A DNA stretch of 64,000 nucleotides from Beroe forskalii (lineage: Eukaryota; Ctenophora; Nuda; Beroida; Beroidae), in contig WFMF01000003.1 of assembly GCA_011033025.1 (NCBI GenBank), positions 434,001 to 498,000 of the forward strand, written 5' to 3'. The position numbers and the translations under genes were made by a program. How positions within the stretch are numbered: the first letter of the stretch is position 1; each line of letters starts with the position of its first letter. The notes beneath the pieces were generated by a model, which saw only the letters and a list, made by a program, of their open reading frames with translations, did no database searches and was not told the DNA's origin. Positions 45,092 to 57,196 of the stretch are shown here, in pieces.

Positions 45092-48000
45092 CAAGCCCTG
45101 TTTTGTTATGAATTCACCCCGGCAATACTTATTTCATAACTCATACTTCTCCGTGTCAATTCTTTGAAAGTCGGACGATTCTCACGCCTGTAGTGTGTTC
45201 TAACCGCAAACCATTTGATTAAGGCTGTGCAGAACTCAAAAAGTGTGAATGTACAATGTCCTGCACAGCATTTATAAATTCAGTTTATTAGAATAAATAT
45301 AAATATATTATTACATGCATAATGCGTTGAATATATGCCCTGATTCAGGTCAGCTTCATGCCTTGCAGCGTGAAATTTGGTGGAGCGCTAGCATTTGTAT
45401 GTAACTTTATTCATGTGTTGTCGCCCGCAATTCTAAAAAGCTAAAACTTGCACTTTCTGCACTCGAAAGAAAGGATTCTGTGAAAATAAGAAAGTTGCGA
45501 AATATTATTGCCTGACAATGTTTGGAGGAGTGGTGGATGGATTAAGTGAAATAGTTAATGTGACGGTCATCGCATCTCGACATTTGACCTTGCAGGACTT
45601 TATCTGTCCTGGCCATAAATTTAACCCAAGCCCTCGCACTTGACCTCTGCATGAAGATGAAATATTACGAAAAGAAAGTGTTGTGGAGTTAAAAGTCTGT
45701 TTTTCTTATCTTTTGCTCATTAACATACCTCTATAGGTGCTTCTTCTCAGATAAAAAGACGAGATAAATTCACTGACTTACTGACCTTTGATAAATTTTC
45801 CAAATTCTGAGAGTTTCATGAAATATATGTTTGGTAACTTGATGCTGATGGTAGCTTCGATTAATTTAATTACTGACTTGCACATTCCAGTCTCATATAT
45901 TAAGCGCAATATGAGAATATATGATGTCAGGTGTTGTTATGTGCTCAGAAAATACCCATTTGTATATCAACATTCAACATGGGCTTCGTGCACCAATATA
46001 ACAAGGTGTTAAAGCGGGCGTGCAAGTTGTACCTACTAGATGGTCATACCCCTCATGAAATCCTCAGAAATTTTCTAGGTGTAGGTACCTGCTAGGGGTA
46101 TAACCTACATCAATTCCTCAGAAATATTCCACCTCCCCGACCCCATTAGATGGTTCAGAAAGCATTTCTTGCTGGCAAAATCTAAGATGAGAAGAAGGAA
46201 AGGCTGTACCGGGCGTAGCCGAATAACGTTCCTACTTTTCAGAAGAGTGATTTTTCTACCTACCTGAAGTTGACCTTTCTGATTTCTTATTCCACAGAAG
46301 TGATGAGCTTCCTTTCACCCTGATACGCTTGTTTACATGTCTTCACAGCAGCATACCAGGATGGAAACAACAATACCTATCGCACTTATTGGAATATGAT
46401 GTGAATATATTTATTCTTGAGTTCAAGTAGGTACTTAGATCCACACGCTTAATATATAAAGTCCATCCATTAGACATGAGTTCGGAATAACTGGTTGAGT
46501 AGGGCGGATTATCGATGAAGTTTCCCTGAACTGCCCAAGCTGTTCAACCTAGAATTATATATCGGGGGTCGGTACAATGGTAGGAAGGACTTCTATTGTT
46601 GTTGTGTTCCGTCTAAACATATTCGGGAAAGTGTAATATGAACATGGTTTTCCCACTTTTAGTTTCTGAGGAAAGGATTGAATAGTGGAACCCTATTTCT
46701 TTTCAGTTAGACCAAACATGGGAGGACTGAAAAGTACAGAAAACTGCAGCTGTAAGAGTTGCCTTCTGCTTCGCTGTCCAAGACTCCTCTGAAAACTTAT
46801 AAAATGAGCATTCTGGTCTAAGAAGGATCTTTCAGTCTCTGTACTGCTGCTGTGTTTTTCAAGGCTTTTCCCAGCTAAATCTGTGGTTTCAGAGTTAAAT
46901 CTTTGGTTTTTAAATGTAACCTGTGGCTGAAAAGTTAAACTGCAATAATCAGCATGCACCTGCTGCTGCTGTTTTAACATTTCGAAGTAGCAATAAATAA
47001 TAGCTCTGGATCTATCACGGTTCTGGAGCAATCTGAATTCTGAAGCCATCTGGATTCTGGAGTACTCCTCACTTTGTTATTTCCAGCTGAGCATGGTTAG
47101 AAACACGTACAAAACGCGCACTTCTCAGCTCTCATCTGGTGGCTGCGGTGTTAAAACATGCGGCGTTTTAAACCAATGAGTTCGTGAATCTCACTCCCGA
47201 GCACAAATAGGCGGTTAATGCTGAAATCAGAACGACATTTAAAAGTCAGAAATTATTGGAACTACAAATGCCCTTATTTCCATGTGCAACCACCACCTAT
47301 ACCTACTTACCAGCCTGCTATTGTTACTTTGTTTTAGGATTACCAGGGCATAGTGTGGCTGCTGGGAAAGCCGCGAGATGAATGGGAAAGTAATTGGAGG
47401 GGGATGTTGGTGAAATTAAATACGGAGAAAGGGAAAGATTCCCAGGCTACCGGAGTCTCACGAAATGTGCGTAGACTTGAGTAGAAAGCGAGTGAGAAAG
47501 TGAGTGTGTGTTAAAAGCTGTTACTACAGTAACTAGTATATTCAGTGTGGGAAGACCTGGGAACGTGGGTATACCTCCAACACGGACAAAGGATTCATGC
47601 AATACCGACAAAGGGTTGGTAGACCTTCAACTTCAAGCAAGAGGGGTGGATAGTGATTAGTGAAATCATATGTTGAAATGAGTCTTCAAAAACCACTTTA
47701 CTATCCTCTGGTGAACCACCATGACATCCAAGCTGGGGCTAAAAACTGTTGATAAACTGCCGATATCAACTATCAGATGAGCATGAGAGCATGAATGATA
47801 CGGTACCTGTATTTTGATACATCAGTATCACTCAGCCAAGGGCAATCTGCCAAATTTGAGAGCACAATAATCTCATGAGTGTGTACATAATATATGCCAG
47901 CATTTAGTAACTGATGAATAATCCCATTACTTGGTCATTACATTGGCCTTTAGAAGAAGCCGGATGTGAGTGTTTTGATACGTTTAATTAGATCAGCTTC

Positions 48001-51000
48001 TTTACAAAGTCTCTCTGTGTGCAGGAAATGCAGAAAAACAAACAAATTAGCCCATTACACACACAAAGGCTTCATGGAGCCGTGTTTTCAGTACATTCAC
48101 CGATGCTATAATTGTCATCCTTCGGACCTTATACTTTAAACCCAATCCTATAACATAAACACCCTGAACACTTGACTCCTAGACCCTCACTTAAGACTAT
48201 AACTTAACCCAGACCATCACATGGGGCCTATCTGAGCTTCTGATGAATCTGTGTAAGGTTCATCAAATGGACAGGAGTATAATACCCCGTTTAAACGGAT
48301 GACTGGTTGACATCCTGACAAGACGTGACATCATCAAATCACAACAATAACAGGACTCCATGATATATCAATTACAGGAAATACTGTATTTCCCGACTTC
48401 TAATAATAACGACCCTTAACTGACTCCAGAGTGTTCCATGGTCCATGACAATGCAGGAAAAGGCTGTTAAGTATTTGCCTAAATCTGTCCTGGTTACGTA
48501 ATCATGCCTCCCGGGGGAGGCAAGGAAGGATTTATAGAATGATGACCGAATCTCAGTGGTTCATGACTGGTGGGTGGCTAAATGGTGATGCCATACATCA
48601 TATTGCTGGATATAGTGGCTAAAAGGAGGCAGATGCCAAAGGTCATTGCTGGAGTGGTTTCTAAAGATTGCATCATTAGCTTCATGAGCCCTGAGGTTGT
48701 ACTGAAACCAACTCTTCTTTCCACATCAGCTAATTCTGTGATTGATGGAAATAATGTATACACCTACTGGAGTGGTTCTCAGTGAATAGTTATACAAGTG
48801 CCAAGTCTCTGGTCCTCTGTAGGATTGGGTCATGTGACTTGGAAATCAGTCACGTGACTGTACAGTTGACAGTGGTCTCTTACTGGGACGGCATCACGTG
48901 ATCTTTGTATCGAGATCAGTGCTGACTTCGGATTTGTAAATAGGTACTCTTCTCCTCAGAATAAACTTAATGACGTAATTACATCCCCTCTTGCTGGAAA
49001 ATAGGCGGGTAAGAGTGGTGGTTTAGAATGGTAAATGTTGGTGCTTTGGTGGATGTGTTGTCACTTTACCAGTACATTCTGCTGATCTGCTCTACTTAAC
49101 AAGGACTAGATCTATATCCCTGCTACTGTTATTAGGCTAATTAGCCTAAATTAGGTTACATCAGCTCTGCAGAGGCTGCGCTATGTATACAAGTGTAATT
49201 TACACCGGAGGATTTGTGAGTTAGCGGGTCTAGCAGAGCCTGGTATCAGGCTCCCCGATATAATTAGCACTTATATTATTAGACATTATTGTAGTGTGTT
49301 TTATAAAGGAGTACCGGTGTAAAGGAGTGCAATGTACACACACACTCACAAGGGCACGCTGAAGGGTAGGGGTAAAGTAGACTAGACAATGTGACGTCAT
49401 TATCAGGGCTTTAATATAGTGTGCTGGTGACGATGTGACGCGGATAGCTTCCTTAGCGCAGCATATCAAGGCTAGAGGGAGACCTGGTAATAAAGTCGAT
49501 GACAGTTTTAAATAAGACTGCTTTATAATACCAGGTAAAAGTGGGAGAATGCGACCAAAAACTCAGTTACATGTTCTAGAAAGAAAAACGGGACTTTAAA
49601 ATTCTCTCGCTGTTTCTAGTTTGCGACTGAGTCCAAGCGTGTATTGCCGATTCGAAACAGCGAGAAATTTAATTTTGTTAAATTCTCTGGAATCTAGAAT
49701 TTGAGAACGTCACTACGAGAAAAAAGAATTAGTTTTCTCAAAATTTGCATGAATTATTCGGATCACGATATGATTTCAGGCCAAGGAGATTATTATTTTC
49801 AAGGAGCAGAGAGACTTTTCTCAGTATTTTCATCTACACACTGCAGTACAGAGGTGCTGTTTGTATCTCCCCCATAAGATCACTGCACTGTGATTATGAA
49901 ATCAGACGAGCTCTTTTGCGGCTTGTTAGCACAACCCGGAAAAACCTGGAGTTTTAGGACCCGGGCTGATAAAGATGGCGTCATTATCATGGTTTAGAGT
50001 GGTATTAATTGATGACATTGCGTGTCAAAAGTCCGGGAGACTCTAGTCTTTTAGTCAGGGGCTAGTGTGAGTGTCGGGTGAAGCAGTCTGGTGGTGACTT
50101 GTGTCAGACACGAGTCAGGTGTATGCTGGTTACAGTCGCGTGTGTCTGTTTGTTTGTTGGGTCTGGAATGGTGAGTATTGTCGGTGTCTGTCTCAGTCTT
50201 TGACTTGGTAGAAGGTGGATGTATCATATTGTGTCTCAAGTCTCCAAGGTCCAGGTCTGTGAAATGCTTGCCTGTCTGGGAATGTTCTATGGAATGTGGA
50301 GTACCACTGGTTTTACGACTATTCTTAGTATGGGGGAGTCATGTTCCATACCTTCTAAAAATAACCACCCTCCCCCAATGTTAACAGGTAGTTCTGCAGA
50401 AAATTTAAAAACATTCTAATTATAACTTACAATTATATTCTAGCAAGGAATGAGTATTTTAAGTTTGTTAATAAACTAACAACTTGCAGAAATAGAATGG
50501 CCTTCTTGAAATAACTCCCCCAAGATAGCTTCCAGAATTACAACAGATCTGGAACAAAATATTAAACGTATTCGAGAGCAAACATTCCCAAAAAAGAAAC
50601 GAATGGAACTGCTATAATTATATTTGTTGCCAGAAAAAGAAAATTTTAATAATTTTCAGAAATTAAAGATAATTCCCAAGCATCTCTGGAACATTGTAGC
50701 TACTATTAATAGCTCCAAATATATTAAACTCCATTCTATTAATTCTACGACCCCCTTGAGCAATCTGTTCTAGAACATACCGCTTTTAGAATCAGTAAAT
50801 TATATCTGTATATCCGTTGTAATGCATGTCAATGCTTAGTAGAGGAGGAGAGTACGGCAAAATACACACAGAATCGTCTCCTCTCACTCCTCAAATATAC
50901 CGTACACAAATATATATCGTACATTATATTCCTGTCAATGTGTATGTACTTCTCCAATACGTGCTCTCCCACTAATTATTAGTCAGCGCTCTGGAGTTCA

Positions 51001-52110
51001 CGAGAAGAAGAGCTTTTCTCTCTGTGCGTGTGTAATGTACAGGCTGTATATACATTGTGTATACATGGAGTTACTGCTGCTCGTGTGTACATTAATTATC
51101 AACGTTTCCATGGCAACGTGTACACTGAGTGTGTGGGTCATAGAGAGAGGGAAGGTTCTAAATTTGATAATTGGGACACACATCGGTGTTAAATTTCATG
51201 TATTCCACGATACTTGCCATTACCCTCCCCCAACTTACTGCAATTTCAAACGTGATTTTGGTAGTTTCTGATAATTTGAGAACACAAATTCTCCATCTCG
51301 ACAGATGGTCCACAATCAAATGAAAATTAATGAACCCTGTCCCCTTCTCATGTGATAAAATCCCCGATTTTTAATCAATTTTGGAATGAGATAAATTTGT
51401 CTTCCACTGTGTCGAAATTCGACCAAAGCAAGTGAAACGAGTGTATTTCACAAATGTTCCAGCACAAGGGTTATTAATATAGCTAACAATCTATAATTCT
51501 TGTCAAATTCATTTGTCTCTTAGAATGGCAAATTCCAAACTCTAATTGACTTGATATTATTAGAAGCGATACAAATGATTAGTTAATGTCTAATTAGCTA
51601 AACTGATAATATATAAGGACGGATAAATAACATATTATGATGAATCAGGAACACATTTTTCTGTAAAAATTCACATTCCATTTTGAAAATCCTAAAGTAA
51701 AAACTTTAGAAATTTCTGATGCTCTCATTATTATAATATTTTCGTTTTAAAACACAACATAATATCAATGCATTGGGTAAAAAATCACAATTTCAAATAC
51801 ATCATATCTCCATGGCATGTTTATAAATATTTAGAATATGTCCAACCACACGTATAATTTTAAATTGATCAGGCTGATAATTTAAAACTGGTAAAACTGG
51901 ACACATCACATTCTATCTGCCACATTTATTTTAGTCAAAAATAACTTCCCGATCCACACAATCAGAACATTCTGCAGTGCGCTCTGACATCTGACCCACA
52001 TAGAAAACAATAAGCAATATGTATATAAAACAAGCTATGTGCATATATGTATGTAGGTTTTAGGGATCACACATTGACCTCATATCATTTCTACGTCACT
52101 AATACTAAAC
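45092..52110. other. Long intergenic region, no supported gene
   Basis: No frame with a domain. Structures seen: a truncated MITE start near 46181; a palindrome TGCCTCCCGGGGGAGGCA near 48507; and an inverted repeat TCGCTGTTTC / GAAACAGCGA near 49605-49665. A minus-strand frame at 46693-47049 contains a short Gln run but nothing that identifies a protein. Confidence 0.4.
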
Positions 52111-52117
52111 GGTGAAT

Positions 52118-52208
52118 TTCTAAGCTCTAAAAGGGGCTCTAGAAATTATTATAGCTCTAAAAGGGCTCTAGAAATTATTATAGCTCTAAAAAGGGGCTCT
52201 AGAAGTTG
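52118..52208. repeat. ~31-bp tandem repeat, three units
   Basis: AGCTCTAAAAGGGGCTCTAG followed by AAATTATTAT, repeated three times with small indels. Each unit contains an imperfect CTCTA/TAGAG dyad. Confidence 0.88.
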
Positions 52209-52329
52209 AATACATGTTGATGGAGGGGAACAAAGAAGCGCATTTAATGTACTAAAATGGCATGATTCAGAAGAGGAGCTCACTATTCATGTAGTTATTG
52301 TTGGATAAAGCAGGGTGTGTATTATTCCC

Positions 52330-52402
52330 TTTATTCTGTGCCAACAGGGGACCTTTACAAATATGTAATTTAGGTATTCAATGCCCGAAATGGTCCTTTA
52401 TT
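52330..52402 (-). terminator. Possible poly(A) signals for JUN
   Basis: TTTATT on the plus strand at 52397-52402 and 52330-52335 gives AATAAA on the minus strand, about 1.1 kb past the JUN stop. An AT-rich TATTTAT element lies upstream near 52780. Assignment to JUN is inference from position only. Confidence 0.25.
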
Positions 52403-53492
52403 CGATGTGTTTCATAACCAAACTCAGGGGGAATTTTCATGATGAGAATATTGCGCAATTCGAAAAGAAGAGAAGAAATGAGTTGAAATGATATGAGTTT
52501 GTCAAACCAGTGCAACGATCACTGATCAAAAATTCAATCAATCTTCAACCAAAAACATTTTTCTCAAAATATAATCAGCGGACTAGTACACAAAAAGTTT
52601 CAAATAGTACAAATAGATGCAAATCAGTATATTATAGTGTGTGGAATCATTCACTCAACAATTCCCGAATAGAACCCAACTTAAACTCGGAATTCATTAT
52701 AACAAATGTGGGTCTATTTACTCAAAAACATATCAAAATCATGAATCCAGCACAGAAAAAAGTCTCGCTGTGAACAATAAATAGTTAAAATTGCGTCTAA
52801 CAACCCTAACCTCATATTTTCGGTCAGATTGATACAACCTAAACATTGTATCGTATACGTCATATCGGGTTGAAAAATAATTTCAGACGAATTCCAGATG
52901 CTCTGTTTGTTTCAATCAAGTTCATGGATTACCGGGCACTTTGACTTAAGATCTTAAATCTCAAGATTAAAGTATTGTGAAATATGACATATTATTCCGA
53001 TAAAACGCTGATACTTCAAGAAACCTGCAGCAATCTTACGTTCAAAATCAAAAGAGCTGGTATGCATGGATACATGAAATAATAAACTTCTCGTTCCTCC
53101 ATTATCAATATTCTTATCACAAATCTACAAAATTAAAAATAGAAAACATGCCTTGAAACACACACATATATAGCTCAAAATACAACGCAAGAAAACAATT
53201 CTCATCTCAAACATATGGAGTCCCCGTTTGTTCAGCTTAAAAACTGGTGTTCCCTGGGTGGTGATGTAAGTGTCCAGTGTGAAACCTGCGCTTCCCTCCC
53301 CGAGTCTTAATTCAACCTCTCCTCTCTTTCTCTTCTCTGCCTGGTGTAATATCGAGGCTGGTATTGGCTAATAAATTAAGGGCGGGGCGGTACCCTACAC
53401 CATGTGAGCAGGCAAACTGACGGGGGCTGTGCTGGTGTGGAGGGAGTGGGGCTGCATGACGTGCGGGTCGTTGCTGACCGTCACCATCGCGT

Positions 53493-54479
53493 TCAGCGTC
53501 GGTTCTGAGGGGCGGCGGCTTCGGACTGAGGGGGCACCGACTTGATGTTACATCCGGCGTTCACATGACTCATGATCTTCACCTTGAGCTCCTTGACCTC
53601 CTCCCGGAGCCCTAGGAGTTGCGAGGACAGGTCCGTGTTCTTCTTCTTCAGGATCTTCACTTTGTCCTCCAGCTCTGCTTCTTTAGCGAGTTTCCGCTTG
53701 CGGCACTTGCTCGCCGCGATCCGGTTCCGCATTTTCTTGCGCTCCGTTTTCAACCGTTCCTGCAGCTCTGGATCCGTGACTTCGTGGATGGGGATCTGCG
53801 AGTAGATGCTCAGTTTCTGGGCGGTGGTGAGGTTCAGCTTGTCGATCTGGGACGGGTCCGGAACGAAGGGCTCGCACTTGGAGTCAGGGGCGTCGCTGTA
53901 CTGGGGCAAGGGCTCGGGCTGCATGTTGTAGGAGGCCGGAGTGGCGATGTAGGTGGGTGGAGGAATCTGGTAGTTGCTGTAGGCGGTGGCTGGAGTGGGG
54001 AAGTTGTTCCAGGATTGAGAGCACTCAGGAATCTGGGGTTTGGTGGGGTAGCTCGACTCCGTGTAGGGTGGCTGGACACTGGGAGGGGGTGCTGTGTCAA
54101 CTGCTACTGAGGGGATGTTAAACGTCTCTGATTTGAAGTCATTCTGCTCGTGGACTTCCCGCAGAGCAGCGATGAAGCTCCGAGTGACTTGTTCGTCCTC
54201 AGCATGGCCCATGCTGGGGCCCTGCACAGCGATTTCTTCCTGATGTGCGGTATACGGAGGTGGAAGGGACCCAGAGTAGCCGGTGAAACCTTGGTTTCTT
54301 GCCACCATCCTGTCCAACTCAGGGGTGTTGATGCCGATCTTTTTCAAGTCCGGAGATCCGAGCACGGTGTTCCATCTGTCCTCCATGCCGAGGTTCAGGT
54401 TGAGTTTCAGTTGGGGCTTTTCATCCTTCTTGTCTGGTTTGAAAAGCTGCTCTGGATTGTGGGACATGGTTTCCATCAT
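53493..54479 (-). CDS. JUN: JUN bZIP transcription factor (AP-1 subunit), intronless
   Basis: A single 328-codon frame. The N-terminus has a JNK-docking-like LKLNLNL (residues 24-30), then LGSPDLKK and [10 protein letters not shown] (residues 40-59), with Ser42-Pro and Thr52-Pro as candidate JNK sites. The middle is Pro/Tyr/Ser-rich. The conserved block [15 protein letters not shown] (about 230-244) leads into the basic region ([20 protein letters not shown], 246-265). A leucine zipper follows with L270, L277, L284, L291, L298 and H305. The protein dimerises with FOS or itself and binds TGA(C/G)TCA or CRE sites in the nucleus. Absence of introns matches vertebrate JUN genes. The frame begins with two Met codons; either could start translation, and a third Met follows at residue 5. 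Upstream elements are listed separately. Confidence 0.96.
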   Translation of the reverse strand: MMETMSHNPEQLFKPDKKDEKPQLKLNLNLGMEDRWNTVLGSPDLKKIGINTPELDRMVARNQGFTGYSGSLPPPYTAHQEEIAVQGPSMGHAEDEQVTRSFIAALREVHEQNDFKSETFNIPSVAVDTAPPPSVQPPYTESSYPTKPQIPECSQSWNNFPTPATAYSNYQIPPPTYIATPASYNMQPEPLPQYSDAPDSKCEPFVPDPSQIDKLNLTTAQKLSIYSQIPIHEVTDPELQERLKTERKKMRNRIAASKCRKRKLAKEAELEDKVKILKKKNTDLSSQLLGLREEVKELKVKIMSHVNAGCNIKSVPPQSEAAAPQNRR

Positions 54480-54604
54480 TTTGGGTTTCTGATCCTTGTT
54501 CTTCAGGTTGGTTGAACTTCAGCACATACAACACAATGTGTAACTAGGGCGATACGTAATGCAAAGGAGTTTCGAAAAGTAAGCAAGTGTAGCGTCTATG
54601 TCTT

Positions 54605-54724
54605 GTATATATGAATCAATGTGAGCTCTCCCGCACTCTATATTTAGGAGTGAACTCATCGAGCTCTCTGATTGGCTGCTGAAATCAGGCGAGGCGGTTC
54701 AATAGATTCAATTGCGTTACGTCA
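54605..54724 (-). promoter_or_regulatory. JUN promoter elements (TATA-like, MEF2, CCAAT, CRE)
   Basis: Reading upstream from the JUN start: a TATATA stretch (54606-54612), then a perfect MEF2 consensus CTAAATATAG on the minus strand (54638-54647). Next come an inverted CCAAT box (ATTGG at 54671-54675, minus AGCCAATCA) and a CRE/jun-TRE-like TGACGTAA (54717-54724). A second ACGTCA lies at about 54773-54778 beside a CACGTG (54762-54767). Vertebrate JUN promoters carry MEF2, CCAAT and TGACATCA sites, so this suggests the same serum and stress control with autoregulation. Function is inferred. Confidence 0.6.
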
Positions 54725-54779
54725 CATGAAAAGCTGTACCACGCGAGAATCACGCGCTGGTCACGTGCACATACGTCAT

Positions 54780-55472
54780 CAGCTTCTTGACAGTGAGAAC
54801 CCTCCCTTTCATGGCAATCCTATGAAGATGCACTGATTTGTAGGATTCCAGGGACCTTCCACTAGAACAAACCTTGTTGGATAAACATTTTGGGTCCTCA
54901 GCTGGGTTCCTATTGGGCCTTAATTAAGGGCTTGTGGGACAGTATCCGCCCTCAAGAGGGAACGCCCTTGCTCCATCAGCAGAACGCAGTCAGGTGACTA
55001 ACGCAGGTTTATCCAACGCGAAAATAAATTTATTGACTTTCATTGAGAAAACGTGGATTTATTGCGCGGCGCGAAATCTTATTTTTTTGATTCATTGTTT
55101 GTGGTGAACGTTTGATTCGTTGTCCGCGAGAATCAGTATTTAATTTCGTTTGCGCAATTAAAATTTCACCATGCGATACATTGACAAGAATTACAAAAGC
55201 TATAACCATGACTTTTGACAAAATTTTACGACAGTATTGCTTATAGCATTGCTAAACACGTATATCCCTGTGTGGAAGCGCGCGGCGCGTACACACACCT
55301 ATGCGGCCCGGGCTTAGGAACTTATAACAATTAAAACTTTGACATCAACATATAGCTGCAATATAATTCATAATGATTATTGATTATGTCATCTTCGTGA
55401 AAATTCGGTGCGCGCGCGCGGCGGCTTTTTTATTCGCAGTGTTACAGTAAGCGACTTATTGCAAAATTGCCT
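54780..55472. other. JUN upstream flank, no firm gene
   Basis: A short minus-strand frame (55221-55030, 63 codons) has a signal-peptide-like start and dibasic sites but no other support. GC-rich CGCG runs appear at about 55276-55290 and 55405-55425. Confidence 0.35.
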
Positions 55473-55480
55473 CACTTTAC

Positions 55481-55572
55481 TTGTCAGACGTTGTCTGACC
55501 ATTATTTCGGCGGACGCGCGCGCTTCGCGCGCGCGCCCGCCGAAGGCGAAGGGGTCAGACAACGTCTGACAA
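55481..55572. mobile_element. 92-bp GC-rich hairpin MITE with perfect 8-bp duplication
   Basis: Ends TTGTCAGACGTTGTCTGACC and GGTCAGACAACGTCTGACAA are exact inverse 20-mers. CACTTTAC is duplicated exactly on both sides (55473-55480, 55573-55580). The centre is CG-alternating. Two diverged copies lie at about 56332-56432 and 59248-59350. Confidence 0.9.
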
Positions 55573-55656
55573 CACTTTACCAGGTGCTAACGCCATTTAC
55601 CACCAACGGCCGCGCGGCGCGCTAAAGAGGGGGTAGGGTCGCCATTTTTTCGGTAT

Positions 55657-56160
55657 GTGTCCCATATAACTCTGGCTGAGTGACGTCACAGACCTAAAGG
55701 TCAATTTTTCTGTATCCTAAACCTAACCATGATTGACCCTAACCAAAACCCTAACCTTAATCCTAACCCTAACCCTAACAAATCCTGACCCTAATCGTGA
55801 CCCTAACCCTAGTCCTTAAAGCGCTAGGTGCGCTTAACTATATTTTTCTGACTGACGTCATTATCATATATAAATGAAGAGCCCAGAGTTATATGGGACA
55901 CTAGCCATTTTTTCGGTATCTCTCCCATATAAACGGCTCTGAGTGACGTCACAGATCTAAACGTCAATTTTTCTGTATCCTAAACCTAACCATTGCCCTA
56001 ACCAAAACCCTAACCTTAATCCTAACCCTGAACCTAACAAATCCTGACCCTAATCAGAACCCTAACCCTAATGCTTAAAGCGCTAGGTGCGCTTAATTAT
56101 ATTTTTCTGAGTGACGTAATTGTCATAGATAATGAAGGCTCCCGTTTACATGGGAGACGT
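55657..56160. repeat. Two ~250-bp inverted-repeat units with telomere-like cores
   Basis: Unit 1 (about 55657-55903) starts GTGTCCCATATAACTCTGG and ends with the inverse. Unit 2 (about 55909-56155) starts CTCTCCCATATAAACGG and ends CGTTTACATGGGAG. Both have TGACGTCA or a close variant near each end and a degenerate CCCTAA core (55740-55818 and 55990-56075). Later half-units occur before 56550 and before 59460. Confidence 0.75.
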
Positions 56161-56331
56161 ACCATTTTTTTCCGCAACACGACCCTCCAAATTGCCAAAT
56201 CTTGCGCGCTAGGGATGGGTGGAATCCATTTACCATAGCCCTAAACCAAAACCGGAAAACTCTAACCTTGGTCTTTATAATCCTTACTCAAAATCCAACA
56301 AATCCTGACTCTAATCCCGACCAAAACTTGT

Positions 56332-56432
56332 CAGACGTTGTCGACCCACTCTGACCCCTTCGCCTTCCGCGGGCGTGCGTGTGAAGCGCGCGCCGCGCGT
56401 CCACCGAAATAATGTTCAGACAACGTCTGACA
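56332..56432. mobile_element. GC-rich hairpin MITE, second copy
   Basis: Starts TTGTCAGACGTTGTCGACC and ends TTCAGACAACGTCTGACAA. The core is CG-rich as in the 92-bp copy at 55481, but longer and more diverged. Confidence 0.75.
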
Positions 56433-57196
56433 AACCAAAAACAAACCTTTAAAGCAATAAAGCAATAGATGCACTTAATTATATTTTCTGAGTGACGTCA
56501 TTGTCATGGAAATGAAGGCTCTCGTATAGATGGGAGACTGACGAGTGTTTTTTTACAACAACTGGAGAAGACCAGGGCCAGGGTTTTGGTTCAGCTGTAT
56601 CTATGATCTAGGACAATTTTGTTGGTATAAAATATAGTCTCAATGAATTACAACTGTAAAATAGCACTAGAACCAATGGTGCAAGTCATGAAAACACTTA
56701 GTCACTCAGATAGTCTGATAGAGTATATATAATAGACCTATTGCAAATTGGAAATGACAATATATTATTGAGAGTGCTGATTAGGTCTACTCGGGTCAAT
56801 TCAATACTGTATTTGTGTACATTTAATAATGAAACAATGTAATTTAATAATGAAACAATGTAAATTATATTTTACAGCAGTTAGGATTGCAGTGTTGTCC
56901 TTTTTTATTTGGGACTAATGGACTTAACAGTTATGACTGCTAATCAGTTTCTATCTTTATTTTTGAATGAGCATTTTGTCGAAATTTTATTTAAGTATTG
57001 ATAGTGGAACTGTGACTGTTTCATAGGGCTAAGTCATGCTTCAACAGTGTTGTGAAACAACGTTTCCCACTTAGCTTGTCATGGACTCATGATTTTTAAC
57101 ATAAGGAGTTTAGATTTGTGAAGATTTAGTAGCCTTTTTAATTACCTTTTTTCATTACCTATTCACTATTGTATTCATACATAGTTTGGTGCAGCA

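Noticed and set aside
46693..47049. 118-codon minus-strand frame with a Gln run
   Set aside because: Nothing identifies a family, and the Gln run is just a short CTG/CAG tract.
53572..54515. Several frames overlapping JUN on the other strand and in other frames
   Set aside because: Shadows of the GC-richer JUN coding sequence.
55720..56080. A true chromosome end
   Set aside because: The CCCTAA tracts are short, degenerate and embedded in inverted-repeat units with genes on both sides, so they are interstitial.
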